DNA of 64,000 bases from Pedobacter changchengzhani (GCF_004354365.1 NZ_SJCY01000011.1:50679-114678); one strand, 5' to 3'. Positions 43,034 to 52,973 are shown, counted from the first letter of the stretch. Notes: generated by a model from the sequence alone, not told the origin. Made by a program: numbers and translations.

Positions 43034-43792
43034 TTATTTGAGGCTTAAAAGATGTTTAAATTTAAAATAAAACAGCTTAGTCTTGTATTTAAGATATGAA
43101 TCTCGCTTCCATTTGTAATTAAAATAGAGTTGCGGCAGGCGAGTATATCTAAAATATTCCTTTTTGCTCAAGGACTGAGATGTAACCGCATTTAGATGTG
43201 AAACGATTGAGCTGGTGATTAGTGTATTTTTAATTCCATGCATTTTCAATGTTTTTAAATAATCCGCATCTGCATACCAGAATTCAAATTTTTCATCTAA
43301 AAAACCTATTGTATCAAATAGGGACCTTTTAACCATAAAGCACCAACCAGAAAATAACGTTTCGTAACCATCAATCAAACCGCTATTCATTTTAAATTTT
43401 CCATTTTTGTGCATAATTGGGCAGAACGTACTAGCACTTAGAAGTTCTGAATCATCTTTCATTGCCTTAAGAATTTCTGATGCCCAATTTGGATGGAAAA
43501 GCAAGTCGTTATTACACAGGCATATATATTCGTTATTCGTATTTTTTATTCCGATGTTTAAATACCTGTGAAAACCAAATTTCACGTCAGGATAAATTGT
43601 TTCTGAATGTTCGAATTGATATGGTTTTAAATTCTGATTAGACTCAATAACCACGATATTGAACTTGATTTCTTTCTGCTCTTCAGATTCAACACAGGTG
43701 GAAATGGTTTGTTCAGTCAGTTTTTTAAGCTCATCATTTTTAGCATAGCTAAGTATAATAATATCTATAACTAATGGATTTTCGCTATTCAT
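43034..43792 (-). CDS. GT2 glycosyltransferase
   Basis: A 252-residue GT-A enzyme: VIDIIILSYAKNDELKKLTE, EYICLCNNDLLFHPNWASEI (with NND in place of DxD, as in rhamnosyltransferase-like members) and FLDEKFEFWYADADYLKTL. ATG 43792 overlaps the stop of the upstream methyltransferase gene (ATGAATAG). A TTG four codons earlier (43804) is possible but less likely. Confidence 0.88.
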   Translation of the reverse strand: MNSENPLVIDIIILSYAKNDELKKLTEQTISTCVESEEQKEIKFNIVVIESNQNLKPYQFEHSETIYPDVKFGFHRYLNIGIKNTNNEYICLCNNDLLFHPNWASEILKAMKDDSELLSASTFCPIMHKNGKFKMNSGLIDGYETLFSGWCFMVKRSLFDTIGFLDEKFEFWYADADYLKTLKMHGIKNTLITSSIVSHLNAVTSQSLSKKEYFRYTRLPQLYFNYKWKRDSYLKYKTKLFYFKFKHLLSLK

Positions 43793-44438
43793 TTTTTGTA
43801 GCAACTATCGCATATTGTGGGTAATGCATGTCGTCTATTGATTTTAGCAGAAAGAAATTTAGAATTTCTAAATACTTAAAAGTGTGTCGATTAATTCCTT
43901 CTACTGTTTTAACAATGTAATTGCTTTCTTCAAAAAGCCTAATCATACTTTTTTTTGTAAAAAACCGAAGATGCGTTTTATCCATGACGCCCGCATCAAG
44001 GTATTTAAAGTCTTTATGTCTTAACAGAGAAATTATAGCTGGGTAAAACCTAATATTAGGAATTGAAGCAATTATACAACCTGTGGGCGATAAATACTTT
44101 GTTGCAAGTAATAATGCTTCCTCTGGCTGTGCTAAATGCTCAAGCACATCATTAAAAAATATACAATCGAATTGTTTGTTGGCAGGTATATCTGTCTCAT
44201 TATCAAATGGCCCATGATATACCTTATCTAATTTAGTACTTGCAATCTTTGCCGAATTTTCACCTGGCTCTACACCCCAAACTTCACATTTGTAAAGCTC
44301 TTTTAGCATTTGTCCAAAATTACCACCAGCACAACCAATATCTAAAATTGAAGTAAAAGTTTTGGGTAAAAATTTCAGCAGTTCTGGTCTGGTATGGCTG
44401 TAATAAGAAATATTTTTTTTATCGTACAGTTCTTTCAT
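43785..44438 (-). CDS. Class I SAM-dependent methyltransferase
   Basis: A 217-residue methyltransferase. ILDIGCAGGNFGQMLKEL is motif I, EVWGVEPGENSAKIAS motif II, FDCIFFNDVLEHLAQPEEAL motif IV, and SPTGCIIASIPNIRFYPAI the post-motif strand. It resembles sugar or lipid-linked glycan methyltransferases of the UbiG type. Start and stop overlap both neighbours. Confidence 0.92.
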   Translation of the reverse strand: MKELYDKKNISYYSHTRPELLKFLPKTFTSILDIGCAGGNFGQMLKELYKCEVWGVEPGENSAKIASTKLDKVYHGPFDNETDIPANKQFDCIFFNDVLEHLAQPEEALLLATKYLSPTGCIIASIPNIRFYPAIISLLRHKDFKYLDAGVMDKTHLRFFTKKSMIRLFEESNYIVKTVEGINRHTFKYLEILNFFLLKSIDDMHYPQYAIVATKNE

Positions 44439-45325
44439 GATATTTTAAAGGCGGTAATGGTACTTTTTATGTATTTTAATAAAAAATAAGCTGTTTCCTT
44501 ATACGCTGAAATACCAAACTTACTTTGAAAAATTTCTTTTAAAGCTAAATTATAACTGTATTTAGGAGAATAATTATTAGCAATTAATATCTGAGAAAAC
44601 TCTTTTAGGGTTTTAAACTCTGTATCTAACATTTCAGTTTTAGTTAATTTTACAACTTGTACTGGTAATGTTTTTTTCCATTTTTTTTTTAGCGCAAGGG
44701 CATTCTTAATCCATTGGTCATTTACATCTCCCATAGAGATATGCTCGATATGGATATCGAAAACACAATATAGTTCATACTTTAATTTAAAAATTTGTAA
44801 GCAGATATCAATATCATAAATGTGATAACCTTTAAAATTATCACTATCAAACTTAATTTTATCGAATATAGATTTTCTAATGCATAACCATATTCCATCA
44901 AGTACAGCAACCGGTTTAGAAACGGCTTCGATGCCATCGCTAATTTTCGTTGATAATCTTAAACTGCTGTTTTCTTTTACAAGTAATTGTTGGTTAATTA
45001 AATCGCCTCCCCACCAAGATCCAGGCATATTTGGCGCATAAGGGCTTCCTGCAATACCAATGGCGCCAATATTTTGGTTATCGAAATGACGATCAACCTT
45101 AACACCCCAATTCTGAGTATGAAATAAAATATCATCGTGCATAAAGCACAAAATGGAACCGTTACTTTTTGATACACCAATATTGTAAGCCTCGAAAATA
45201 CTCAGTTTATTAGCAGAGTTGTCAATTGCAATAATTTCATATTCAGTTCCGATAGTCTTCTCAATATTAGTTTTTAGCGTTTCGTTAATCTTTGCCGTTC
45301 GGCTACAAATTATAATCGAAATCAT
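44435..45325 (-). CDS. StrF-like glycosyltransferase (GT2-related)
   Basis: A 296-residue protein with the StrF-like glycosyltransferase pattern: MISIIICSRTAKINETLKTN, EIIAIDNSANKLSIFEAYNI and ILCFMHDDILFHTQNWG. HDD replaces the usual DxD. PVAVLDGIWLCIRKSIFDKI matches the acceptor side of this subgroup. It overlaps the next gene's start by 4 bases. Confidence 0.82.
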   Translation of the reverse strand: MISIIICSRTAKINETLKTNIEKTIGTEYEIIAIDNSANKLSIFEAYNIGVSKSNGSILCFMHDDILFHTQNWGVKVDRHFDNQNIGAIGIAGSPYAPNMPGSWWGGDLINQQLLVKENSSLRLSTKISDGIEAVSKPVAVLDGIWLCIRKSIFDKIKFDSDNFKGYHIYDIDICLQIFKLKYELYCVFDIHIEHISMGDVNDQWIKNALALKKKWKKTLPVQVVKLTKTEMLDTEFKTLKEFSQILIANNYSPKYSYNLALKEIFQSKFGISAYKETAYFLLKYIKSTITAFKIS

Positions 45326-46149
45326 TTTAATAAGGATTGAACTTTCAGTTTTGAATAAATCATTAAGCAGTAAACTCTCATCATTGGTGCTACTTTACTA
45401 TTTCTATTTAATGCCGCTTCTTTAATGTAATATCTAACTTTAGCAAATTCTATTTTATGAATGTGTTTGCCAAAATAATTGATGAAATTATAAATTTTAT
45501 CTTGTTCAAATTTTTCGTCTTTTAACGTTGTGCTCGAACCTCCAACATTAAAATTGGCAACGATTTGGTCAATGTACTGAAGCTCAAATTTAGAGATGGC
45601 TCTCAGATTAAAATCATGATCTGCAAAGAGTTGATAATTGATATTGTATTTCCCGATTTGATCAAAAACACTTTTATGGTAGAATATAGCCTGATGTGGA
45701 ATGTTGTGAACCAATAAACGTTTTAAGTCAAATTCGCCACCGTAGATTGTATTATTTTTTACCAAATGGCTGTTACCTTTCATTTTTACATTGCCGTAAA
45801 TTATCCTAGCATCAGAATTTACAATTTCCTTTGCAATAGTGTGTAAAACTTCATTGTCAAATAAAGTATCATCACTGCCCAAAAAGTATAAATATTCGCC
45901 CTTTGCTAATGATATTCCCTTGTTCATAGCATCGTAAATTCCTTCGTCCATTGCTGATGAAATGGTTAATGCGATTTTATTCTCAAATTCTTTTGCATTT
46001 AGAATTGTTTCATCGGTAGATAGTCCATCTATAATGATTACTTCAAAAGCTTTAAAAGTTTGTATGGATATTGATTCCAAACATGCTTCAATGGTTTTTC
46101 CTGAGTTGTAGGTTGGAATAATGATAGAAATCAACCTGATCTCATTCAT
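45322..46149 (-). CDS. GT2 glycosyltransferase (WcaA-like)
   Basis: A 275-residue GT-A enzyme: LISIIIPTYNSGKTIEACLE, EVIIIDGLSTDET and the very typical GIYDAMNKGISLAKGEYLYF then LGSDDTLFD. This combination is seen in colanic-acid-type glycosyltransferases. PHQAIFYHKSVFDQIGKYN follows as the acceptor-side motif. Overlaps by 8 bases with the next gene. Confidence 0.93.
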   Translation of the reverse strand: MNEIRLISIIIPTYNSGKTIEACLESISIQTFKAFEVIIIDGLSTDETILNAKEFENKIALTISSAMDEGIYDAMNKGISLAKGEYLYFLGSDDTLFDNEVLHTIAKEIVNSDARIIYGNVKMKGNSHLVKNNTIYGGEFDLKRLLVHNIPHQAIFYHKSVFDQIGKYNINYQLFADHDFNLRAISKFELQYIDQIVANFNVGGSSTTLKDEKFEQDKIYNFINYFGKHIHKIEFAKVRYYIKEAALNRNSKVAPMMRVYCLMIYSKLKVQSLLK

Positions 46150-46957
46150 TTTCCTCTTTTACTTTGATAAATTGCATCCAAAAATCTTTGTGGTATCTTT
46201 CCCAAGCGTGGCAACCAAAGGGTAATATGTTATTGTTTTCCTTATAAAGCTGAGGCGCTTTTACTTCCATTGCGAACTTAGAAGCCGTGCGCTCATTTGG
46301 TAGCCTAAAGTTTTTAAACGACCTAGAAACAATTTGTCCCCAAAAAATATCCTCGCCAGAATTAAAGTTGTTAAAAAGATAAAATGTATTATTCCTAAAA
46401 GTAAAATTGGACACAACATGAAGTAAACTTCTAAACGTTAATCCTCTGTTTTTAAAAGTTTCTTTCATCATTTCTACGGGTGAGTTTACATAAGAAAATG
46501 AATAGAGAACCTTTAAGTGACTTTTTACTTTTCTTAGTGAAAACCCACCGTTGCCGACACCTATAAATTTTGAATCTGAATTTGCATTGTGCAAATCTTC
46601 ATACCATGGTGCACCGATGTAGTCATAATTTTGGCTACACCAATACTGTAATTCATCATTAAATACCCATGCGTCCAGCTCATAAAATAAAATAAAATCA
46701 AAACTGCTGAATAATTTATAGAGTAATGGGTTGGTTTTTAATTTATTAAAATTTCGATAAGTTGAAAGCCATTTAGGGTTTATGGCAACATGGCTTATAT
46801 TTGGTGCGACTGGTAAATAAGCACCAATGTCCATTCCTTTTGGAAAAATCAATACAATTTTATAGTTGTTAAGTTTTTTCCAGCATTGTTCTAGTGAAGC
46901 TAACTCTGATTCTTGAGGATCTGGTTTATGTATGATAATTAATATAGCACTTGTCAT
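46142..46957 (-). CDS. DUF5672 family protein (putative glycosyltransferase)
   Basis: A 271-residue protein. The stretch FILFYELDAWVFNDELQYWC, YDYIGAPWYEDL and IGVGNGGFSLRKVKSH are the DUF5672 hallmarks. The family looks like a GT-A glycosyltransferase with ELDAW in place of DxD; its reaction is unproven. It is enclosed by two GT2 genes, consistent with a sugar-transfer role. Confidence 0.85.
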   Translation of the reverse strand: MTSAILIIIHKPDPQESELASLEQCWKKLNNYKIVLIFPKGMDIGAYLPVAPNISHVAINPKWLSTYRNFNKLKTNPLLYKLFSSFDFILFYELDAWVFNDELQYWCSQNYDYIGAPWYEDLHNANSDSKFIGVGNGGFSLRKVKSHLKVLYSFSYVNSPVEMMKETFKNRGLTFRSLLHVVSNFTFRNNTFYLFNNFNSGEDIFWGQIVSRSFKNFRLPNERTASKFAMEVKAPQLYKENNNILPFGCHAWERYHKDFWMQFIKVKEENE

Positions 46958-47817
46958 ATTGCAAATCTTATGTAAAAGGTGGCTATATCTATTGTTGATT
47001 TAATTCGAGCTTTTATATCCAGCCCATTGTTTCCCCATATTTTTGATAACCACATCTTAATTGTTTGATGTAGTTCTCGCCTAGGTAGCTTTATCGTTTT
47101 TGGATTCAGCAGGCTTAATAGTTTAGTACCTTCAGTAATCCAGAGCCCATTCTTGAATGCTGAATTTGAAATATTGTCATGATACCATCTGAAATTGTTA
47201 AGTATTTTTTCAGTATAATATAAATTTGATTCACTTAAAATTTGGATGTAGAAAAGCCAATCACCGCAGGATCTGAATTTCCATAATTGACTTGTATACT
47301 TTTTTGCGAGATTAGTTTTTATGAGTGCTGAACTTACATTCTGAATAGTGTTATAATACAACAATGTTATTATTTCTTTATTTCCTAATGCAAATCTCGA
47401 TTTCAAATGCAGAGAGAGACTGATACCAATTTCATTTTTATCATTTATCCAATTAGAGTTACAGAAGGCTATTCCAATGTCTTTCTGAGTAGTAAAACAT
47501 TCTAGCAAAGTTTCTATGAAAAAAATATCTGCAAAATCGTCACTTTCAGCAATCCAAATGTATTCACCTTTGGCTAAACTAATTCCCTTTTCCCATTGCT
47601 TGAACGCGGAACCGCTATTCCTCGTGTTATAAACAATCTCTTTTACTTTTGAATTACCTCTATATCTTTCAATAATATTCTTACTGTTGTCTGTAGAACA
47701 ATCATCCAAAATTATAATTTCAAAATCTTGGTAAGTTTGAGTGATTACTGAGTCAATCCGTTGTTCGAGAAACTTTGCATGATTATAGTTTGGAATAATT
47801 ACAGTGACTTTAGGCAT
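46954..47817 (-). CDS. GT2 glycosyltransferase
   Basis: A 287-residue GT-A enzyme: KVTVIIPNYNHAKFLEQRID, EIIILDDCSTDNSKNIIERY, AKGEYIWIAESDDFAD (SDD metal site) and LWKFRSCGDWLFYIQIL at the acceptor side. The C-terminus ends in a helix with Lys/Arg. Overlaps the upstream methyltransferase by 8 bases. Confidence 0.93.
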   Translation of the reverse strand: MPKVTVIIPNYNHAKFLEQRIDSVITQTYQDFEIIILDDCSTDNSKNIIERYRGNSKVKEIVYNTRNSGSAFKQWEKGISLAKGEYIWIAESDDFADIFFIETLLECFTTQKDIGIAFCNSNWINDKNEIGISLSLHLKSRFALGNKEIITLLYYNTIQNVSSALIKTNLAKKYTSQLWKFRSCGDWLFYIQILSESNLYYTEKILNNFRWYHDNISNSAFKNGLWITEGTKLLSLLNPKTIKLPRRELHQTIKMWLSKIWGNNGLDIKARIKSTIDIATFYIRFAI

Positions 47818-48658
47818 TAAATTTACTTTTAAAGAAACTCAATGGTCTTAAAAGCACATTGCCAATTCTATAGCTCCAAGATTGTTTTATTTTTGATACT
47901 GCACTTTCAATTTTCTGATGAGTATCTTGTATGCTTAACGAATTAATCATTTTAGAATCAAATAAGCTAATTCCTAAAAGAGGTAATTCACCATTAGTCG
48001 CTATTGAGATAACGTAAATATGCGTTTTTTCTGAGATCTCTTTCACTATCGAATAATCTCCTACATATTCTGAGAAGTTCATCTTTAAATTATTATTGTA
48101 AATAATAGAGCCTTGTATCATTTTTTGAAAATAGAAAGAAGCATTTTTGAAATGTCGCTTTAATAGGAAATTGAATTCTTCAAAATAAAGTTCTCTAACA
48201 TGGTGCGGATTGATATTTCCTGTTTGGTCTGTATAGGTAAGTTTATCTGGTGATGAAATTATTAGTAATCCTTTGGGCTTTAGAACTCTTTTTATTTCAA
48301 GCATCATTTGTTCATGTTGATCATGATGCTCTATAGTTTCGAAACTGACAACTACATCAATGCTTTGATTTTCAAGCGGAATGGCAGATGTTGAACCACA
48401 GCTAAACTTTAGGTTAGATTTTAGATACTTTTTTTGAGCCTTATCAATAGTGATTGGTGATATATCTACACCATGAACGTATTTTGCACTTTCAGCCAAT
48501 AAATTACTACCGTACCCCTCACCGCAAGCGATATCCAAAACAACCTTATTTTTAGTTAGTTCAATTGCGATTGCATATCGATGGAGGTGCTCTATTGTAT
48601 TTTCGTTAAAAATATAAGTTTCTAAGCGTTCTCCTGTCCATATTTCTTCCGATTCCAT
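47810..48658 (-). CDS. Class I SAM-dependent methyltransferase
   Basis: A 282-residue methyltransferase: VVLDIACGEGYGSNLLAESA (motif I), YVHGVDISPITIDKAQKKYL (motif II), VDVVVSFETIEHHDQHEQMM (motif IV) and EIKRVLKPKGLLIISSPDKL. The N-terminal GERLETYIFNENTIEHLHRY resembles methyltransferases of O-antigen clusters. The C-terminal 60 residues have no clear homology. Confidence 0.92.
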   Translation of the reverse strand: MESEEIWTGERLETYIFNENTIEHLHRYAIAIELTKNKVVLDIACGEGYGSNLLAESAKYVHGVDISPITIDKAQKKYLKSNLKFSCGSTSAIPLENQSIDVVVSFETIEHHDQHEQMMLEIKRVLKPKGLLIISSPDKLTYTDQTGNINPHHVRELYFEEFNFLLKRHFKNASFYFQKMIQGSIIYNNNLKMNFSEYVGDYSIVKEISEKTHIYVISIATNGELPLLGISLFDSKMINSLSIQDTHQKIESAVSKIKQSWSYRIGNVLLRPLSFFKSKFNA

Positions 48659-48661
48659 ATA

Positions 48662-49306
48662 CTACTTAATTTTTTTTAAGAATCCGTTGGTATTAAAAGT
48701 TGCATTAATTCCAAATAAATCGCACCAATATCTATCGATAATGTACGAATCATTCTCTTGTATAAATTCTTTTATTGCTTTATTTGGACCACCGTTATAT
48801 TCTTTTTTCCAACCCAACTTATCTAAAATTCCATCTTCTACTATAAAATATGATTCTTTTGTAACAAACTTTGAAAATTTATTTAGTGTTGCCTTGACAT
48901 CTTCATAAGTATGAGACCCATCCTCAATTATTAGAACCGTACTGAATGAGCTGATAAGGTTAATATCATAGTTCTGGAAACCACTACCAAAAAATTTTAT
49001 CCTAGGATGTGACTTAGCGGCTTCATCTCTTAAATCCACAATATCTATAGTATGTAGTTCTCCATTTCCACTAAGTTCAAGCAGGTCTGCGAGATACATG
49101 GAAGAACCACCTTTATTTGTTCCAATTTCTATAATCAAGTCTGGCTTAATCTGAAATACTAACATTTGATAAATTACATAATCAAATGGACATTTTATCA
49201 TTGGAACATTTTTATACGCTAGTTTGTGATGCCCCTGCTCAATTGACTTAATGTCAAATTTGACTGTATCAGTATAGTTGAATTTATTTTTGCCAAATGA
49301 AATCAT
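48662..49306 (-). CDS. CmcI-like (cephalosporin hydroxylase family) methyltransferase
   Basis: A 214-residue protein of the CmcI/rhamnosyl O-methyltransferase family. PDLIIEIGTNKGGSSMYLAD is the SAM site, GELHTIDI follows, and TVLIIEDGSHTYEDVKATLN and YFIVEDGILD carry the acidic metal-binding residues. Despite the 'hydroxylase' name, characterised relatives methylate sugar hydroxyls. About 97 bases separate it from the ABC ATPase gene upstream. Confidence 0.88.
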   Translation of the reverse strand: MISFGKNKFNYTDTVKFDIKSIEQGHHKLAYKNVPMIKCPFDYVIYQMLVFQIKPDLIIEIGTNKGGSSMYLADLLELSGNGELHTIDIVDLRDEAAKSHPRIKFFGSGFQNYDINLISSFSTVLIIEDGSHTYEDVKATLNKFSKFVTKESYFIVEDGILDKLGWKKEYNGGPNKAIKEFIQENDSYIIDRYWCDLFGINATFNTNGFLKKIK

Positions 49307-49402
49307 ATTTTTTGTTGCTGTAATAATTACTTACTTATTTTATAATATCTCTTTAAAATTTAGTTCAAAATATTTTGTGCAGAATCTCAACTCATTAAAT
49401 GA

Positions 49403-50692
49403 TTAAATCTTGGTTATTGACCATTCTAGCAGAGGTCTGACGATGCCGGGTAGACTTCCAACATAATGACCTCTTGTAGGATTATCATTTGTTTGATCTA
49501 CCATATTAAAGACGATTACATCCATTTCATGTAAATGTATTACAAATGGATTTTGCGTTAAAATCGCAGCTCCGATTATAATATTTCCTTCTGAGAATAA
49601 ATTTTTTGGCAACCAAGCAACAACTTCGTAAGTACCTATTTGCTTAGGCTTGTTATTGGAATCTAAATATTCATGAGCATCGAATATGTTTACACCATTT
49701 CCATTGAAAAAATTAAATGCTGAATGAAATATGTATCCTTCCGTAAAAACTTGATATTTCATGGAAATACCTACTGATTCAGTAATGTCAAAAAATTCCT
49801 TATTTACATAATTAGCATCATGTGCTTTGACAGATATTAATTCTACTAAACTATTTTTTGGCGCATCCCTATGAGACCAAGTTCGTGTTGACGTAGTACC
49901 AGAATCAGATCTCAAATAGGAATCAATAACCTTAGATGACTGATCGTACGATTGTATTCGTCCATTCTTCAAAAGTATACCTTTCTCGCAAAGTCTTGTT
50001 ATGGAATCCATGTTATGGCTCACAAAAAGTACCGTCCTCCCTTCACCTTTGCTCACATCATTCATTTTTCCCAAGCATTTCTTTTGAAACTCTGCATCGC
50101 CAACAGCTAAAACTTCATCTACAATTAAGATTTCACTTTCCAAATGTGCCGCAACTGCAAATGCCAAACGCACATACATACCAGAAGAATAGCGTTTCAC
50201 TGGCGTATCGAGGTAGCGTTCTATACCTGCAAAATCTACAATCTCCTCCAATTTACGTTGGATTTCTTTTATGCGCATGCCTAAAATAGCACCATTTAAA
50301 AAAATGTTTTCTCTACCGCTTAATTCTGGGTGGAAACCTGTCCCAACTTCTAGTAAGCTGGCTATTCTACCTCTTCCCGAGATTTTGCCCGTGGTAGGAG
50401 CGGTTACTTTACTTAATATTTTTAATAAAGTGCTTTTACCGGCACCATTTCTGCCAATAATGCCCACGGCATCGCCTTGTTCAATTTCGAAGTTGATGTC
50501 TTTTAAACTCCAAACTAAGTCGCTTGAGCTTTTGCTCCGTTGGTCATTAGTTTCGCCAATTTTTAAAAAAGGATCTTCTTTTCCACGTATACTGGCATAC
50601 CAGCGCTCTAAGTCTTTGCTTATTGTGCCGGTGCCAATTTGGCCAAGCTGGTAGGCTTTGGAGAGGTTTTCTGCTTTTATTGCCAAATTCAT
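49403..50692 (-). CDS. ABC transporter ATP-binding protein, Wzt-like
   Basis: A 429-residue ATPase of a polysaccharide exporter. Walker A GRNGAGKST (80-88), signature YSSGMYVRLA, Walker B ILIVDEVLAVGD (188-199) and the H-loop VSHN are intact. The extra 170-residue C-terminal domain is a Wzt-type carbohydrate-binding beta sandwich that reads the glycan end. Between residues 20 and 60 an extension (SKDLERWYASIRGKEDPFLK) is typical of Bacteroidetes Wzt. It pairs with the permease at 51836-52690. Confidence 0.94.
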   Translation of the reverse strand: MNLAIKAENLSKAYQLGQIGTGTISKDLERWYASIRGKEDPFLKIGETNDQRSKSSSDLVWSLKDINFEIEQGDAVGIIGRNGAGKSTLLKILSKVTAPTTGKISGRGRIASLLEVGTGFHPELSGRENIFLNGAILGMRIKEIQRKLEEIVDFAGIERYLDTPVKRYSSGMYVRLAFAVAAHLESEILIVDEVLAVGDAEFQKKCLGKMNDVSKGEGRTVLFVSHNMDSITRLCEKGILLKNGRIQSYDQSSKVIDSYLRSDSGTTSTRTWSHRDAPKNSLVELISVKAHDANYVNKEFFDITESVGISMKYQVFTEGYIFHSAFNFFNGNGVNIFDAHEYLDSNNKPKQIGTYEVVAWLPKNLFSEGNIIIGAAILTQNPFVIHLHEMDVIVFNMVDQTNDNPTRGHYVGSLPGIVRPLLEWSITKI

Positions 50693-51825
50693 TAAGTGTC
50701 GCGAAGCAATTTGTTTTTAAGATTTAAAAAATATTTTTCAAAAAAATAATATGATACTAATGCCGCCAAAACTGCAAATATTATATTTATTGGAAACCAA
50801 ACGTAAACCGACCAATTCGGATAAATCCCTAAAGGAAATAAAAACAGCTGTTGCCATATATATAAACTATAAGAGATTGTCCCTAGCTTTATAAAAAGCT
50901 GGGTGTTTAGTACTTTAAATAGAAAATGATCATGTTTAACTATTGTAGCTATTATAAGATACATTATTGAAAAATTTGCTACTAACTCTCCTAATGTTAA
51001 ATTAAATTTTCCAAAAATGCCTAAAGATAACGAATATGCGTAAACGCATAAAAATATAAAGGCAATTATTGCCATCACTTTTGTAATTATCAGTCTTTTA
51101 AATATATGTTTATTGAAAATAAGAAAGGCGCTCAATGACCCAGTGAAAATTGATGTTGCTGAATTAAAAAATGGTTGCAGAAGTAAGTAATTTAACGAAG
51201 GAAATTTATAGGTTAATGGCTTTAAAATAGGAGATAAACAAATAATTATTATACAAATATAAATTGCATATTTATTTAGTCTAAAAATAAACGGCCATAA
51301 CATATAAAATTGTTCTTCAACTGAGAGTGTCCATGTGTGTACAAGAACCCAAGATGATGGAAAAAAACCAAAGTTTGTAACATATAAGGCTGGTCCCAAG
51401 AAGCCTATAGAATTAAGTCCAAAATCAAACTTATTATTTAGAATAAAAACTATTAGCAAGTATAGGTAAAGTACGGGCAGAATTCTCAGGCCTCTTTTTA
51501 TGAAAAAATTTTTGACATTAATTGAACCATATTTTATCTTTTCTTTTATCAGTAGACTTGTAATTAAAAAACCACTTAATACGAAAAATATTTTTACGCC
51601 AAGTAATCCACTGAAGAAAATTTTAGCAATTATATAATAACCAGAATCCGGTGAACTTGAGGAACCAGCATGGCCTAAAACCACTAGTGTTATAGCTATA
51701 GCTCTCCAACCATCCAATGACGGGTAATATTTTTTGTTTAAAAAATCTGGTGTTGTTAATGGGTAACTTAATAATTGATTAACTGTATTAATTTTTTCCT
51801 CGATTTTAGCTATTGATGTATGCAT
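50692..51825 (-). CDS. Acyltransferase family 3 membrane protein between the ABC genes
   Basis: A roughly 377-residue O-acyltransferase with 10 membrane segments: YPSLDGWRAIAITLVVLGHA (R-x9-H), KIFFVLSGFLITSLLI and HTWTLSVEEQFYMLWPF. The ATG at 51825 is preferred to an upstream TTG (51852) that overlaps the permease stop. Its stop overlaps the ATPase start (TAATG). Finding it between Wzm and Wzt suggests acylation tied to chain export or termination. Confidence 0.9.
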   Translation of the reverse strand: MHTSIAKIEEKINTVNQLLSYPLTTPDFLNKKYYPSLDGWRAIAITLVVLGHAGSSSSPDSGYYIIAKIFFSGLLGVKIFFVLSGFLITSLLIKEKIKYGSINVKNFFIKRGLRILPVLYLYLLIVFILNNKFDFGLNSIGFLGPALYVTNFGFFPSSWVLVHTWTLSVEEQFYMLWPFIFRLNKYAIYICIIIICLSPILKPLTYKFPSLNYLLLQPFFNSATSIFTGSLSAFLIFNKHIFKRLIITKVMAIIAFIFLCVYAYSLSLGIFGKFNLTLGELVANFSIMYLIIATIVKHDHFLFKVLNTQLFIKLGTISYSLYIWQQLFLFPLGIYPNWSVYVWFPINIIFAVLAALVSYYFFEKYFLNLKNKLLRDT

Positions 51826-51835
51826 AAATTTATCC

Positions 51836-52690
51836 CTACACTGTATCCACAAAAGTTCGTTCCACTTTATTAAACACTACAATACCAACAACCATCAAAA
51901 GCGCCGTAATCCCACTCACATAACCCAAGCTTCCCCAGCTGAAACTACCTTGGCCTAAAAAGCCATATCTAAAGGTTTCAATAATTGGCGTCATTGGGTT
52001 AAACTCGATAAGCCAAGCATATTTTGGATATTTTGTTAGGGCGATGGATAAAGGATAGATTACTGGCGTGGCATACATTAAAAGCTGTACACCAAAACCG
52101 ACTAAAAATGCTAAATCTCTGTATTTGGTGGTCATGGCAGAAATAATCATACCAGTACCTAAGCCCAACAGCGCCATTAATAAAACTAAGAGCGGAAAGA
52201 GCGAAATGGCCCAAGTTATTTGAAAATGTGCACCCGAAAAGTAATAATAGGCCATGAAGAACACGAATAGGAGCATTTGTATGCCGAATCGGACCAAGTT
52301 GCTGACTACGATACTTAAAGGCATAATTAACCGAGGGAAATATACTTTTCCGAAAATGCCTGCATTATCTCTAAATACGGTTGATGTTTTGGTTAAACAA
52401 TCAGAAAAGTAGTTCCAAGCCGTAATACCGGCCATGTAGAACAACGGTTTTGGCAAACCATCAGTAGAGATTCCAGCCAGATTGCCGAAAATGAATGTAA
52501 AAATAATGGTGGTGAATAGGGGTTGGATAAAGAACCATAGCGGACCTAAAATGGTTTGTTTGTAGAAGGAAACAAAATCCCTTCGCACCAATAGACCCAA
52601 TAGATCGCGATAAGCCCAAACCTCGTTTAACTTAAGGTCGAATAGTGAAGATTTGGAATTAATTTCCCATTCTTGATTGTCTGTGTTCAT
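51836..52690 (-). CDS. ABC-2 type polysaccharide export permease, Wzm-like
   Basis: A 284-residue inner-membrane permease with six membrane segments. EVWAYRDLLGLLVRRDFVSF is the usual cytosolic start, then ILGPLWFFIQPLFTTIIFTF, LFYMAGITAWNYFSDCLTKT and ATPVIYPLS...WLIEFNPMTPIIETFRYGFLG are the family marks. It exports complete glycan chains with the Wzt-like ATPase. Upstream of its ATG lie hairpin repeats. Confidence 0.94.
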   Translation of the reverse strand: MNTDNQEWEINSKSSLFDLKLNEVWAYRDLLGLLVRRDFVSFYKQTILGPLWFFIQPLFTTIIFTFIFGNLAGISTDGLPKPLFYMAGITAWNYFSDCLTKTSTVFRDNAGIFGKVYFPRLIMPLSIVVSNLVRFGIQMLLFVFFMAYYYFSGAHFQITWAISLFPLLVLLMALLGLGTGMIISAMTTKYRDLAFLVGFGVQLLMYATPVIYPLSIALTKYPKYAWLIEFNPMTPIIETFRYGFLGQGSFSWGSLGYVSGITALLMVVGIVVFNKVERTFVDTV

Positions 52691-52973
52691 ATGGTTTCAA
52701 TAACTACTCCCTCTCCTTCAGGGTACGCGTCCCGACTTCTCGGGAGGGTTGGGGAGGGGCTCCAATCGTGTTCGTCTTGGTTCATTTATATTTTTAGTTT
52801 CTTAATAATGTTATGGAAGCTAATTTTATCTCTCCGCCATTCCGACAGAGCACTTGTTTTTGGTACGAATGATTAGTTAAAGCTTAAGAGTTGTCAGTCT
52901 GAGCTTAGTCAAAGACCTTTCACTAGTAATAAAATAACAAAATGATTGTCCTTCGACTCCGCTCAGGATTACA
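52691..52973. repeat. Two hairpin repeat elements between the GT4 and permease genes
   Basis: Element 1 (52708-52760) has CTCCCTCTCCTTC...GGTTGGGGAGGGGC arms around a small CCCGACTTCTCGGG hairpin. Element 2 (52890-52975) is an imperfect inverted repeat: TTGTCAGTCTGAGCTTAGTC against GTCCTTCGACTCCGCTCAGG, about 26-base arms with an AT-rich centre. The outer end of element 2 touches the TGA stop of the GT4 gene. No gene is seen. Confidence 0.85.
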
